A stretch of 64,000 nt of DNA from Leptoclinus maculatus (Eukaryota > Chordata > Actinopteri > Perciformes > Stichaeidae): positions 139,501-203,500 of the forward strand of contig JAVDOI010000130.1 in the NCBI GenBank assembly GCA_032191485.1, read 5' to 3'. The position numbers were made by a program, and so were the translations under genes. Each line of letters opens with the position of its first letter. Within the stretch, counting starts at the first letter, position 1. The notes beneath the pieces are model-generated. The model worked only from the letters and a program-made list of their open reading frames with translations. It searched no databases and was not told where the DNA came from. Shown here in pieces: positions 1 through 11,600 of the stretch.

Positions 1-76
<76 letters not shown>

Positions 77-99
77 GTCTGTCTGTCTCTCTCTCTCTC

Positions 100-156
<57 letters not shown>

Positions 157-226
157 GTCTGTCTGTCATTCTGTCTCTCTCTCTCTCGTCTGTCTGTCAT
201 TCTGTCTCTCTCTCGTCTGTCTGTCT

Positions 227-301
<75 letters not shown>

Positions 302-487
302 GTCTGTCTGTCATTCTGTCTCTCTCTCTCTCTCTCGTCTGTCTGTCTGTCATTCTGTCTCTCTCTCTCGTCTGTATGTCATTCTGTCTCTCTGTCTCTC
401 TCTCTCGTCTGTCTGTCTGTCTCTCTGTCTCTCTCTCTCTCTCTCTCGTCTGTCTCTCTGTCTCTCTCTCTCTCTCTCTCTCGTCTG

Positions 488-521
<34 letters not shown>

Positions 522-646
522 GTCTGTCTGTCTGTCATTCTGTCTCTCTCTCTCGTCTGTCTGTCATTCTGTCTCTCTGTCTCTCTCTCTCGTCTGTCTG
601 TCTGTCTCTCTGTCTCTCTGTCATTCTGTCTCTCTCTCTCTCTCTC

Positions 647-730
<84 letters not shown>

Positions 731-868
731 GTCTGTCTCTCTGTCTCTCTCTCTCTCTCTCTCGTCTGTCTCTCTGTCTCTCTCTCTCTCTCTCTCGTCT
801 GTCTGTCTGTCATTCTGTCTCTCTCTCTCGTCTGTCTGTCATTCTGTCTCTCTCTCGTCTGTCTGTCT

Positions 869-909
<41 letters not shown>

Positions 910-922
910 GTCTGTCTGTCAT

Positions 923-962
<40 letters not shown>

Positions 963-1041
963 GTCTGTCTGTCATTCTGTCTCTCTCTCTCGTCTGTCTG
1001 TCATTCTGTCTCTCTGTCTCTCTCTCTCGTCTGTCTGTCTG

Positions 1042-1075
<34 letters not shown>

Positions 1076-1113
1076 GTCTGTCTCTCTGTCTCTCTCTCTC
1101 TCTCTCTCGTCTG

Positions 1114-1153
<40 letters not shown>

Positions 1154-1271
1154 GTCTGTCTGTCATTCTGTCTCTCTCTCTCGTCTGTCTGTCATTCTGT
1201 CTCTCTGTCTCTCTCTCTCGTCTGTCTGTCTGTCTCTCTGTCATTCTGTCTCTCTCTCTCTCTCTCGTCTG

Positions 1272-1303
<32 letters not shown>

Positions 1304-1503
1304 GTCTGTCTCTCTGTCTCTCTCTCTCTCTCTCGTCTGTCTGTCTGTCATTCTGTCTCTCTCTCTCTCGTCTGTCTGTCATTCTGTCTCTCTCTCTCGT
1401 CTGTCTGTCTGTCATTCTGTCTCTCTCTCTCGTCTGTCTGTCATTCTGTCTCTCTGTCTCTCTCTCTCGTCTGTCTCTCTGTCTCTCTGTCTCTCTCTCG
1501 TCA
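1..1503. repeat. CT / TCTG compound microsatellite
   Basis: Nearly pure pyrimidine on the + strand: runs of CT of variable length punctuated by TCGTCTGTCTGTCTGT and by TCATTCTGT blocks. The blocks recur in a higher-order pattern, for example the similar stretches near 480-600 and 1130-1240. It continues beyond the left window edge and ends sharply at TCGTCATGATGCAC near 1503. Long open frames on both strands (Ser/Leu/Val/Cys on +, Arg/Glu/Asp/Gln on -) follow from the stop-free repeat and are not genes. Confidence 0.97.
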
Positions 1504-3107
1504 TGATGCACTTTGGCTATCAACAGTTTGGGAAACCTGTAGAGAGTTTTCCTCTGAGGAAACTTACAAATTAGATATTGTGGCCCAAATATATATTTAT
1601 TTTCTCTCTAAGGCCTTCTGGTAGGATGAAATCTCATCACTAAGACGAGGCAGAGGAACCTGATTATCTGTCTCATGTTCTTCTGTCAGGATATGTCAAA
1701 GTCAAGCCGGTGTTTCATTGGAGATATTGTGATGACGTAACTACTCCTCATATGTCAGTCAGTTGGTAAAGCAGTTGTTTCGTTATGTTGTGACCACTCT
1801 GAGCCATGTATCCCACCTCACACATTATTTTATAAAGAATAAAGATTTATTAGTCCATTAATCCAGTGTTTTTGATGCATGCTCTGTTGTCGGGGCACCC
1901 TGTCATCTGCAGTTAAATTTACCTTTTTCACAGCAGACCTTCTGACTTATATTAATTAACACAAAGAAAATCTGTCACTTATGACAATAACGACGGCTCC
2001 GTTCTATTCAAGTGTTTCAGAGCCAGCATGCACAATACCAGGACCCTGAAACTAATACAGCAATCATTGACTTTATTACTCACATCTGTTACATGTCAAC
2101 AGCCTTCAGTGAAAAAGCTATAGAGCACAATGCAGTTAAAACACAGTAATAAGGATTCTATTAACATTTTCCACAATCTTTACATTGGAAAGTGACATTC
2201 AGTGAGTGCACCTTGATTTTCATTCATGGTAGACTTCTTGGCAAAATAATCTGAATTCATCAACTTTGCAGTGACACCTGCTCCACTGATGAACAATATC
2301 CACCACAAAGTAGCGGAGAGGTGTTTGGTTTTGTATAGAACCTTTTCATATTGTTACGAGTACCACAGACATATATTGAGTATGTACAACCACTGTCCTA
2401 ACCAACAACCTATTGTTATAAACAAGTGTGGCATATGTGCTCCATTGGTTTAAGGAGAGAAGAGATTAGACAAAGACGTTCTGTCCATTATGCTATTGAG
2501 CTTGTTGTAAAATAGCACATCGCTACCTGCTGGAACAAGCAGCTTTATTTTATAAGGAACAGAATATACGTAACACCAAAATAATATTTCAAATATCTTT
2601 TTTATTGTTTAAAGCGATGTATTTCTTTGTAGATTAGATATCTGAAAATGGCAATGTTCTCAGGGTGTTTTGCTGAGGTTAGCCGTGTAAACTGCTCTGA
2701 AGTTGTGGTGGGTGGAACAGGCTGGCCTGGGACCTGCTGGTGTGAACGACAAAGAGACATGTTCTGATTACAGATTAACCGTTTCATCATCAAATCAGAA
2801 ACCATAATGTACCTTTTGAATTTATAATCCAAATTTCTATTGAGAAGACAATATATCACTTACATTTAATATTTGACCATTTCAACCATAACAGGCCATA
2901 ATAAACAGGTACAGTACAGGTAAACACACACAAACTATCAGAGTTAAAAAACTACTATGTACTGTTGGCAAATTATTTAAAGTTTGATTTTTGACTAAAT
3001 GTAACTAGAAAATATTCAAAACTCTTCAACCATGTTAAATATATGGCAAGGGGAACATCAGTAAATCAGTCATAACTGATGTAATGGGGGATTCTTACTA
3101 GTATCAG
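1504..3107. other. No gene recognised
   Basis: AT-rich single-copy-looking sequence. No recognisable protein segment, tRNA or complete transposon was seen. A minus-strand open frame at 2602-2859 has AG dinucleotides that could act as acceptors and an AATAAA just after its stop, but its translation resembles nothing I know. Confidence 0.5.
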
Positions 3108-3303
3108 TCATCCAAAGCAGCCTTTTAATGTGTGAAATTCTTCTTCTGTTAACTTAATCTCTGCAGCATCTGAAGGAAGCAGCTCAGACACGTGTGCTAA
3201 ATCTGCAGCCTTCAATTTGAGAGGCGCAGCGCAGCGTAGTGCGACATGCTGATCTAGTTTCTTTACTTTGATGAAGTCAACACATGCAATCAACAGCAGG
3301 CTC
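3108..3303 (-). CDS. Exon-like open frame of unknown identity
   Basis: On the minus strand a TTTTGTAG acceptor at 3304-3311 precedes an open frame of about 64 codons ending in TGA at 3108-3110. The peptide is mixed hydrophobic and charged, with an LPSDAAEIKLTEEEF motif near its end, and does not look like a transposon protein. It lies downstream of the cfap97-like exons on the same strand, so it could be a terminal exon of that or another gene. It does not resemble the short Arg/Pro-rich tail known for CFAP97. I do not recognise the family; a chance open frame is quite possible. Confidence 0.25.
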
Positions 3304-3637
3304 CTACAAAATAACTAAATGCAGCTGGTAGCTGCTCTTGTGGGATCTAAGCACTCAGGAGCACAGGTACTTTTATCGTGTGCAGCTACCTCACTAGTGG
3401 GTTTGTCTTAAAGCGATAACCCAAATCCCCTGGCCCCCATGGTTTAGTCGGACTTTTGAAATACATAAGTGGTTGGAGAGACGGTCTTATTAATATGACC
3501 AAGAAAGCACATCCTTGTTATTTAAACAGTCTGCTAATCTGTTTGCATGAGCAGGTACTCAATCACCATGCTGTTTAGGTTATACAGCACATTTTGAACA
3601 CAACAAAAGCTGTCCGATCCAGACCCAAGGTCTCTAC

Positions 3638-6142
3638 CTGAGGGCGCCTTGCTGGTACAGACGGGGTACGAAGGAGCTCCCAAGATTCTGGTGTTTCGCT
3701 GGTAGTCCTTCAGTTGTTCTGAACGCCTTAGGCTGGGTGTTGTCTTGACGGACTCCAGCCTCTTCAAGAAAGCCTGAAAGAAACACAATGACATTTTTTA
3801 CAGAGTAAGTAATGATTCAAAACAATCTATGTTCTATGAATTCTAATTGGCTTGGCAAAAGGAAATCAGGGTTAAAGTGAATTTTCAACTTGAAACTTGC
3901 TTCTATCACAAAGTGGTCAAGCAGAGTTAGTACATGGGGTGAGAGGCCAAAGCTACAGAGGCTGAACTGTCTTATAACGTCACTCTGTGGCGTTGCTCGT
4001 CTGCCACCTGCTGCCATCTGTTCAAGTCCATCCGTGTCTGCTTTCAGGGGAGGCACTCTTAACTCAACCCAACTTACTAGTATCCTCAAATAAATGTAAA
4101 CTAAAGTATAGTCAAGTTACAAACACATGTTTATCTATCGTATCACTAATTACTTAAACTACTTAATTTGCAAATTCTCCCAGGAAATGTTTTTTCTGGG
4201 AGAATTTGCAAATTAAGTAGAAAAAATAAATAAATAAAACTTTCTGTAAAATCCAAACTTTATTTGAAAGAGCACTGAACAAAGTGTCTTGAAAAGCCAA
4301 AAGAAAGGAAAAACCGAAGAATTAGAGTGACAGGATTGCCTATACCGATACTAATGTTTAGAGTTTAGTTCTTGTATTAAATTGAGTATCATTCCACACA
4401 GGAGGCAAAACTCACCAAGTTGTCCCTCTCGATGCGTTGCTGTTCCCGCTTCCTGTTGTGTGCGTTGTGAGAGAACCGAATCTGAGGCGACTTGCTGGCC
4501 ATATGGGTTTTCTTCATCGCTGTACGTCCTGGTCTGGGCCCTGGAGATTGGCCCGGAATAAACACAAGCCATATCTTACGCATATTCATTTTATGTTCTC
4601 TGTAATATTGAAACATTGTAATATTATATAGGTGGAGGCTTCAAATAAGCCCAGTTGGCTTTTTGCCTCTTCCTGCACTGTGATATTTATTTATCTCTGT
4701 TATGTTTGTTTATTTTTTATTTATTGTTTAAATTGTGCAAAATAAATTAACTGAGATAAGAAGTTATGTTCTTGTCTAAGAGCTGAGTTGTCACAAATAG
4801 ACATTTCTTAGTTTTAACCTTTATATGCCGAGAGGGTCCCTTAAGGGTCCCTTAAGGGACCCTTAAGAGGCCCTCTTAAGGGAAGATCATAAAAAAATAA
4901 AAAATAAAAAGCCCAAAACTGCTGTATTAGGATGTATTGAACACCATTAGTAATATACAAGTGAAATATGTAGTTTGGTACATGAGAAAATTCAAATGGC
5001 ACACATGGTGCCCAAATGCACATTTTGGAAACCTCGCCTAAACTCTCTGTACTAAAACCTCTAATTTTGTTCTGCTTCACTTTATCAAAGTCAAACTTTG
5101 CAGAGAGTGCACTGCTGACATGTTGTGCTATGATTTGGGAGAGGTGTTAGAAGTGTCAGCTGCCATTATTTCAAAGAAATGATGTCAAAAAGTGCTTTGT
5201 CTTCAGGCGAACTTGACACTTTTCAATTTGAGCTGTGTGCCATCTTCCTTTCCTCTTAACCAGTAACATATACACAATATTTACACAATTCATACGAGCA
5301 ACCCCTTCTTAGTGTTATTACTCCATTGAAATTATTCAAATAGACCATGTACCGTATTTTCCGCACTATAGGGCGCACTGAATCCAGTGCGCCCAGTGCG
5401 CCCCATCTGTCACTATAAGGCACACTGTCAATGAATGGTCTATTTTCGATCTTTTTTCATATATAAAGCGCACCGGACTATAAGGTGCGGGCGCTCTGAA
5501 GAAATCTGTAGATTCTCCACTTCCGTGTCCGTATTCTCACGAGATAGTACGAGACTCACACAGCGAGATGTGATGCATATGACGAGCTTATGACGATCTG
5601 GGGGACGGACTGTTTACATCGTGTAGTGTAGCTTGTTAGCTCGTTAGTTAGCACGTCTGCTAACGGCAGCGTTCTGAGACAGCTGTAGCTTTATGATTAC
5701 AGACATGTAAACACACAGAATACACGCGGAAAATACGGTAGTTAGAGAGTAAGGCCCCTTTGAGTATGGGTATAGTATTTTCGAGCAGAAGCCTAAAAAT
5801 GGGGCTAGGTAGGAAAAGGTTAAGGGGCCAGAAACCAAAAAGAGCATCGAAAACATAACTGACAGACAAGGACGGCAGTTTTACTCACGCTCATCTACAT
5901 CCCGATCTGAGTCCTCATTCTGATGCATGTCGCTGAGGCCACTGGAGGGCACACTCTCCAACTGCTGCTGCTTTTTAGGGCTTTTAGAGTCCATGCTGGT
6001 CCTTCTCACTCCAGGGGACAAAGAAGGCTTGTTGGGTCTGGGAAGGGTGGGGGAATATACACTTTATATACCTTCTCCCACTTCTGCTGCTAGAGGGGCT
6101 CTCAGAGTCTGCATCTACGCTGCTGTGACGATGGTTTGTCAT
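3638..6142 (-). CDS. cfap97: cfap97-like gene, partial (four exons)
   Basis: Four minus-strand exons with matching phases: 6072-6142, 5889-6037, 4416-4540 and 3638-3773. Each internal boundary has GT/AG sites (donors GTATAT, GTGAGT, GTGAGT, GTAGAG). The last two encode HNRKREQQRIERDNL followed by LKRLESVK and RRSEQLKDYQRNT. This is the CFAP97/KIAA1430 (hemingway) C-terminal signature; vertebrate CFAP97 has closely matching QKEQQRIEREN, LKRLEAVK and MKRSEQLMDY segments. The family is linked to cilia and flagella. The upstream two exons are Ser-rich, as in CFAP97, and end in an acidic stretch. Oddities: the usual segment with a DRENQRLLKEL motif is absent between 4540 and 5889, and no final coding exon with the family tail was found. 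The start at 6142 is only an in-frame ATG; more upstream exons may exist elsewhere. It is either a divergent paralogue or a gene fragment. Confidence 0.6.
4832..4884. repeat. Nested TTAAGGG palindromes
   Basis: Three overlapping GGGTCCCTTAAGGG-type blocks. Positions 4841-4866 form a perfect 26-bp palindrome, followed by a near-palindrome around AGAGGCCCTCT. It contains several TTAA sites, the target of piggyBac-type elements, but no element ends are clear. Confidence 0.7.
5352..5738. mobile_element. MITE with 13-bp inverted repeats and TA target
   Basis: The ends read CCGTATTTTCCGC and GCGGAAAATACGG, perfect 13-bp inverted repeats flanked by TA on both sides (5350-5351 and 5739-5740). This is typical of Tc1/mariner-superfamily non-autonomous elements. 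It is 387 bp long with no coding capacity. Its interior (about 5506-5725, starting CTGTAGATTCTCCACTTCCG) recurs at about 56420-56662, and its beginning also resembles about 15858-15895, so the interior is a dispersed repeat family. It lies between the second and third cfap97-like exons. Confidence 0.75.
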
Positions 6143-6703
6143 GTTTAAAACCAAACAGCTGTGTTTTTGCACTTGTTGCCGTGCAGTGTCCAGAATGAAT
6201 GAATAGGTCAATGAATAAATCAATAGGTTTCACTGGTTGTCATCATTCGAAACAGTACAATGCTTCAGAACGCTGAAGTGTTTATTGTTGCCCTGGCAAC
6301 AAGTGCCAACTGATGTTAGCCTACATTAGCTTAGTTTAATTGAAACGAGTTGCCATAATATTACAATTCAGCATTTTTTTACTAAACCGTTTACCAACTA
6401 CCAACAGTCATACTTTCAAGGACCTCAATGTATTGTCACATATTGTCAAATTACATAAAATAAAGGCTGAACTAGTCGTGACAGCTGCCTCACACAGTGG
6501 TAACTGACACAACCTGCTGCACAGTGATTGGTCATATGCATTAAACCACTTTTAGTCAGATCAAACCCTGGTTGCCTTCCCGGTGTAATGTTGAACTGGC
6601 TTCATAGTTCAGGCCCTGGTGTCCTCTTCATTTCATCAGGACTTTGTTTGTTACCTCACCGCGGCTGATGTGGTCTTTCTTCACATCTCCTCTGCTGTTC
6701 GAA

Positions 6704-6966
6704 ATGACGAAAAGCTTAGAAACAGCAGTCCTTTAACAACAGCTTCAAGTGACCCAAATGACCTGGACCCAGTGGCGGCTGGTGGAACATGTTCTAGGGC
6801 CATCCAATCAATTTCTGCAAACATCCCAGTATGATTTAATGCAAAAAAAATGAAGGTATCAAACACGCATTACTACTTTGCAGTTAAATATTTAACATTT
6901 ATTCCAACACGAAAAAAAGCAGTAAATAGCACTTTGATAAACACGTCAGGACATTTTATTAATGTC
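6704..6966. repeat. hAT terminal fragment plus flank, duplicated at 10850
   Basis: From 6770 it starts with the hAT terminus CAGTGGCGGCTGGT, as in the full element at 58226-60467, and continues about 196 bp into the element. The 66 bp before the terminus are also shared with 10850-10914. The two blocks (6704-6966 and 10850-11111) therefore arose by copying a stretch of host DNA plus transposon, not by two insertions. Similarity stops 34 bp before the first tbc1d13 exon. Confidence 0.8.
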
Positions 6967-7000
6967 TCCAGTTTTCCTTCTTTTTCTTCTGTCCACACAG

Positions 7001-7476
7001 GAAGAGCAGAACATCAAACCACAGTATTTCACATTCCGCTGGCTAACCTTGTTGCTCTCTCAGGAGTTCCTCCTGCCTGACGTCATCCGCATCTGGGACA
7101 CCCTGTTTTCTGACCTGGACAGATTCCACTTCCTCATCCTGGTCTGCTGCGCCATGCTCATGTGAGCGTTTCACATTGTGACCCCTGTACTGCCCAGCAT
7201 TGATTGACCCCTCTGGCTCTTCATGTGTTGACTTCTTCTGTTCACAGACTCATCCGAGAGAATTTACTGGCCGGAGACTTCACGGTCAATATGAGATTAC
7301 TGCAGGTAAGGCTTTTATAATACACTGGGAGGCTTCATATTTAGACACACAGTGCAGCTGATGCTCTTACTGAAAAGCTCTTATTTCTTCTTTACTGCGG
7401 TTCCTTTCAGGATTACCCCATCTCAGATGTCCACACCATCCTGATCAAGGCCAAAGACCTGCGGGACAACTCCTAA
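7001..7476 (+). CDS. tbc1d13: tbc1d13, last three coding exons
   Basis: Exons 7001-7161, 7248-7305 and 7411-7476 (TAA stop), joined by introns with GTGAGC/CACAG and GTAAGG/TTCAG sites. They encode the end of a Rab-GAP TBC domain: FRWLTLLLSQEFLLPDVIRIWD, then LVCCAMLM, LIRENLLAGDFTVNMRLLQ and the C-terminus DYPISDVHTILIKAKDL. This matches vertebrate TBC1D13 nearly residue for residue. TBC1D13 is a cytosolic GTPase-activating protein for Rab35 that affects endosomal recycling. The catalytic Arg and Gln fingers lie in earlier exons, which I do not see between the window start and 7001; that space holds the opposite-strand cfap97-like exons and repeats. So this is either the 3' end of a gene with very long introns or a detached fragment. 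The splice sites and frame are intact. Confidence 0.85.
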
Positions 7477-10429
7477 CCTGTTCTCTCTTTTCCTCCTGCC
7501 TTTTCTGCTCGTATGTGGAAGGTGAGAGTTTAAACATTACAAAACATTGTCCTGTGACACATGTATCGTGGGAGGACTTGATCAATGAAGAGCTTGGACA
7601 GATATGTTGGAACACCCAGCCCACTGCTTTTTATCTCGATGTCTGACGATTGGTCAGCGGGGACGACCGTGAAACCTTTTGAGGACATGCTGAGACTATT
7701 CCCCTCTCTCACAGCCATCTCTCCCGTGGAGACTTGTTGATGATCGTGACCGCACTCAACATGTGCCACATTAGTCCTACACTACAGATCTTAGTTTGTC
7801 ATGAAAACGTACCAGAAAGGTTTAACAACGGAGCCAAGAATTCCCTCTGCAACCACGTATGTAGTCAGATCGAGCAAATGTTTCATTGGGTTGAACTATA
7901 GTGCATGTTTGTTTTTTCATTTTTCAAAGTTGAAGGTTTTTAATGTAAGAAAAGTTGTCTGTATCTGTTTAATCATGTGAAACAGGAGATGGTATTTCTG
8001 GGTACATTTTCTGTGTGCATCAAGTGAATCTGAAGTAATGAGCCTGGCCTATTACATATGTTATTAGTAATCTTCTGAAACAAAATCATTATTTCTTTAG
8101 CATTGTTTCTCAACACGACGCCTTTTGTCCCGTTGGAAATGTAATGTGATGAATTTCCCTGTAGTGTCGTATTACTTTGACAGAACTAAAGACGATTGAA
8201 AGAACATCAGAGGAAATTGTGCTGCCTTTCACACTGAACATCAGTTGCTCTATCGTAGCTTCATTACAACACTTTGTACTATTGTCTATGGCGAGTCATT
8301 GCCTGTGATTGACTATTTCCTATAATGCATTGCATAGCAAGTTAACTCCGAGTTGGAAGGCTGCTGGTTTCTGCTGTCTCTAGCCTACAGTAATTCTGCT
8401 GCGTATTGGATGAAATTGACCAATAATAACACGTTTATACCAATACGTACGTCATACCACTTTAAGAAACATAACCATGTCTTTATAACCACAAGAAGCT
8501 GACTTTGAATTTTGCCTTAAAATGGTCTTGAATTGACAAAACTTTTGAGTTAAATTGTAATAATGTGATAAAAGAAAAAGACAGTCTTCAATCCTCTGTG
8601 CTGAGGATATGTTTCAGTCAGTTTCAAAGAAATTGAGATTTGATAGCCTCTAGAGATTCTTCAGTTTGTTGGAGAGAGAAACATTTATGTTAACAAAGAT
8701 GTTACCACCACAAATGATCCAATACAGTACAATACTGGATCACTGGCATGTGGAACTGGCCTAAGCCTCATAATTATCTTGGCCTATGCTACAATCAGAA
8801 ATCCAACACATCAAACGGAGGTTAAACCCTGAGCCACATTGAACTGGACTGCAGGTTGTTGATTAAATACGTAACGCCTCCAAAAGAACGCACCACGTCG
8901 TGTCGACGCAGCTCACATCAGTGAACCAGTGATGGATGACTGGACATATGTGTCTGTCATAATATTGGCTCGTGTATTGAGGGCTAACCTATGGACTAAC
9001 TAATGGAAAGTTGTCTCAACCCAGTGGAATGAAGCAGTGTGTGCGTCCTGGGACTAGAAACGGTTCTAGGATGCTTGCCTCAACAAAATGCACGTTGAGG
9101 ACAAATGTGTCTTATTGCTTATCTTTCTGTTTAGCCAGCAGCATTTGATGGAGCAGAGAAGAAAATGGCGTAAGCAGTGTTAAGTGTTAAAAGCCTCTTT
9201 ACTTGATGATTAGCATGAAACTCTTAACTCTTTCCCTTTTTATCTGAGGGCTTATGCAGCTAAAGATTCACAGCGGAGTGACAGCAAGCCGAGGTAGCAG
9301 CTTCACACCAGAACCCAACCTGCAGGTGATGATAAAGGGTTAACTTTGAGTTAATAGCTAAGCACCTCCAGCGTTCATGGTGCAGGGTGACCTTTGGTTC
9401 AGCAGGATACTGTTCAGTGTGAACACCAGCACAGCTCTTTGAGGATCACACTGTGCGTTGTGCACATACTATGTGGCGGGCCGGTCATGTCTTCACTATA
9501 ATTCAAATGTAAATGTGTATCTGTAACATGTTAATACGGTTCATTGGTGAGAAGTTATCTCAGAAGCTGTTTAACAGCTCACAATATGTTGATGATACTT
9601 TAGCATACTCGTATGAAGGAACTCTATGCAGATCCATGATGTAATGCTTCCCTGCGTTAATATGAACAAGCATGAAACTCATCTTGTATTTTCTAATTTG
9701 AGCCTTCATATACACACCCCAAATGGAAACAGCCAGCATTTCCAGGGTTGCTGAAGTATTTCTGTCATGTATCCTTCTCAACCCTCTTTACAAAACGGAT
9801 GAGGCACAACAACCGTTTATCCGTTTATCTTACTTGCATTCTGATCAGAACACACTGTTGAAATGTACTCTTTAATATTGTTGAGGTTTGTGTGTGGACG
9901 CTCTGTTTACTTTGAACACCGTATGGAGCCATACAATGCTTTTAAATGGTGTTAAGAAGCTGCTCATTTATTTGTGACCGAAGTGCACCTGAAGAAGGTA
10001 TTCTTCCAAATTGTGTCAAGCTTTTGGATTAAAGGCACGGAGAGTCCAGGGCTAACATCCTACTAATAAATCTATAACTCTGTTTATTGAACTTGAAAGA
10101 AGACGTGTTCCTGCTCCGTGCAGCGTTTCCTCTCACTAAACATGTGTTCTTTAGCGAGATATCTATATCCAGAAGATTCAGTTCAGATTGAAAGTATATT
10201 TTATCATGCGCAAAAGTGTTGGGTGGATATTCTTTGAGGGACTGTTACTAATTGATGGCATCCACATGCTCCTCTTTTTAATTTGTATTTATTTCTGTGT
10301 GTGTGAGAGAGATGTTCACTTTGCTCTTTGTCTCATGTCAGGTCATTGCACATTTTTGTAACGTCTCCCGTGATAAGACTTGTATATATGCTTTTACATG
10401 TTTGCATTCAAACACATCAACAGTACAGC
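7477..10429. other. tbc1d13 3' flank; no other gene seen
   Basis: Ordinary AT-rich sequence that probably begins with the tbc1d13 3' untranslated region. No open frame here resembles a known protein, and I saw no complete transposon. A 3' end could lie near the ATTAAA at 10029, but this is not supported further. Confidence 0.4.
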
Positions 10430-10543
10430 AATTTGGGGTTAAGTGTCCAAGGACACATCAACATGGACTAGCGGAGTCGGGGATCGAACCACGGATCCTC
10501 TGAGTGAAGGACGACCCTGCTCTACCACTGAGCCACAATCGCC
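10430..10543 (-). mobile_element. tRNA-derived SINE
   Basis: Read on the minus strand from 10543 it starts GGCGATTGTGGCTCAGTGGT, with an A-box-like TGGCTCAGTGG and, about 40 bp later, a B-box-like GGTTCGATCCC. This is the internal RNA polymerase III promoter pair of a tRNA head. The body continues with a segment close to the ATGTGTCCTTGG...CACTTAACCCC motif common in teleost SINEs. A tRNA gene is unlikely because the cloverleaf stems do not close. Confidence 0.7.
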
Positions 10544-10849
10544 CAGTAATAACCTGAGAGTGGTTTTAAATATGTTGACAGTGATGTGTGGTGCATGCTG
10601 CTTATCTTCTTAGTTGTTGTTTTTAGACCTTAGAGCACAGATTAATTGTCAAACACAGTGTAATCGAAATGGCTCTATTCCATTTAGACCTCTAAATGGA
10701 ACCAAATCCTTATTGTTTTTAGTTGCACCAGTACTGGAATGGAGTCCTCTTTAAACAGTGTAATTAGTTTTCCATCAACATTTTGACACACCGTTACAGT
10801 CGTAAGTAATGAAAACACCTTCTGTCTGCCACAAAGCAGGAAACTCTTG

Positions 10850-11600
10850 ATGACGAAAGCTTAGAAACAGCAGTCCTTTAACAACAGCTTCAAGTGACCC
10901 AAATGACCTGGACCCAGTGGCGGCTGGTGGAACATGTTCTAGGGCCATCCAATCAATTTCTGCAAACATCCCAGTATGATTTAATGCAAAAAAAATGAAG
11001 GCATCAAACACGCATTACTACTTTGCAGTTAAATATTTAACATTTATTCCAACACGAAAAAAAGCAGTAAATAGCACTTTGATAAACACGTCAGGACATT
11101 TTATTAATGTCACCCTCACAGGGAATTCAGTATAATATAATATATATATCATATAATAATATTCAGTATAATATAAAACACACACATACATACATACATA
11201 GATACAGGCTATGATGAGTTTTCACTGTTAATTTACCATCTCTATTAAATGTTGATGCCTCCATGACCAAGTGAAGCAGATGAGACTGAGGACAACTATG
11301 TAGAAGAAACGATGTTCACTTTGCCTCATATGTAGCTTGACAGAGTTCTCCATGTGTGCCCTGGTGTTCTCATGTTTCCTTACCTCCTCCTCCCTCACTC
11401 CCTAACTGGATCTGTCCCCGTTGTTTTAAAAAGCTAAATAAGTTATTAGCATGACTGCATCCAGCGAGCCAAACCTGTCTGGTGTACAGCTAGTAGAGAA
11501 GAGTGATCAAGGGTGGGGGCCTGTGTAATGGAACATCCCGTTTCAGGTGGTAGCTAAAGTACAAGAGGTGCTTTATCTGTGTCACAACAGACACACAGAC
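10850..11600 (-). mobile_element. Partial hAT element, same family as 58226-60467
   Basis: After 65 bp of flank shared with 6704-6769, the terminus CAGTGGCGGCTGGT lies at 10915. The sequence then follows the reverse complement of the right end of the 58226-60467 element. This includes the CACCCTCACAGGGAATTCAG block, an AT-rich tract at 11132-11170, and the GTTTTAAAAAGCTAAATAAG and CCTGTCTGGTGTACAGCTAG segments near 11423-11500. The opposite terminus is not found, so the copy is truncated. No transposase is visible. Confidence 0.75.

Noticed and set aside
376..1523. Long open frames of Ser/Leu/Val/Cys (+) and Arg/Glu/Asp (-)
   Set aside because: They follow from the stop-free CT/TCTG repeat on both strands; no gene signals.
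2602..2859. Minus-strand 85-codon frame with possible acceptor and polyadenylation signal
   Set aside because: No recognisable protein and weak splice context; cannot be distinguished from chance.
10430..10543. A tRNA gene
   Set aside because: Only A- and B-box similarity; stems do not close and a SINE body follows.
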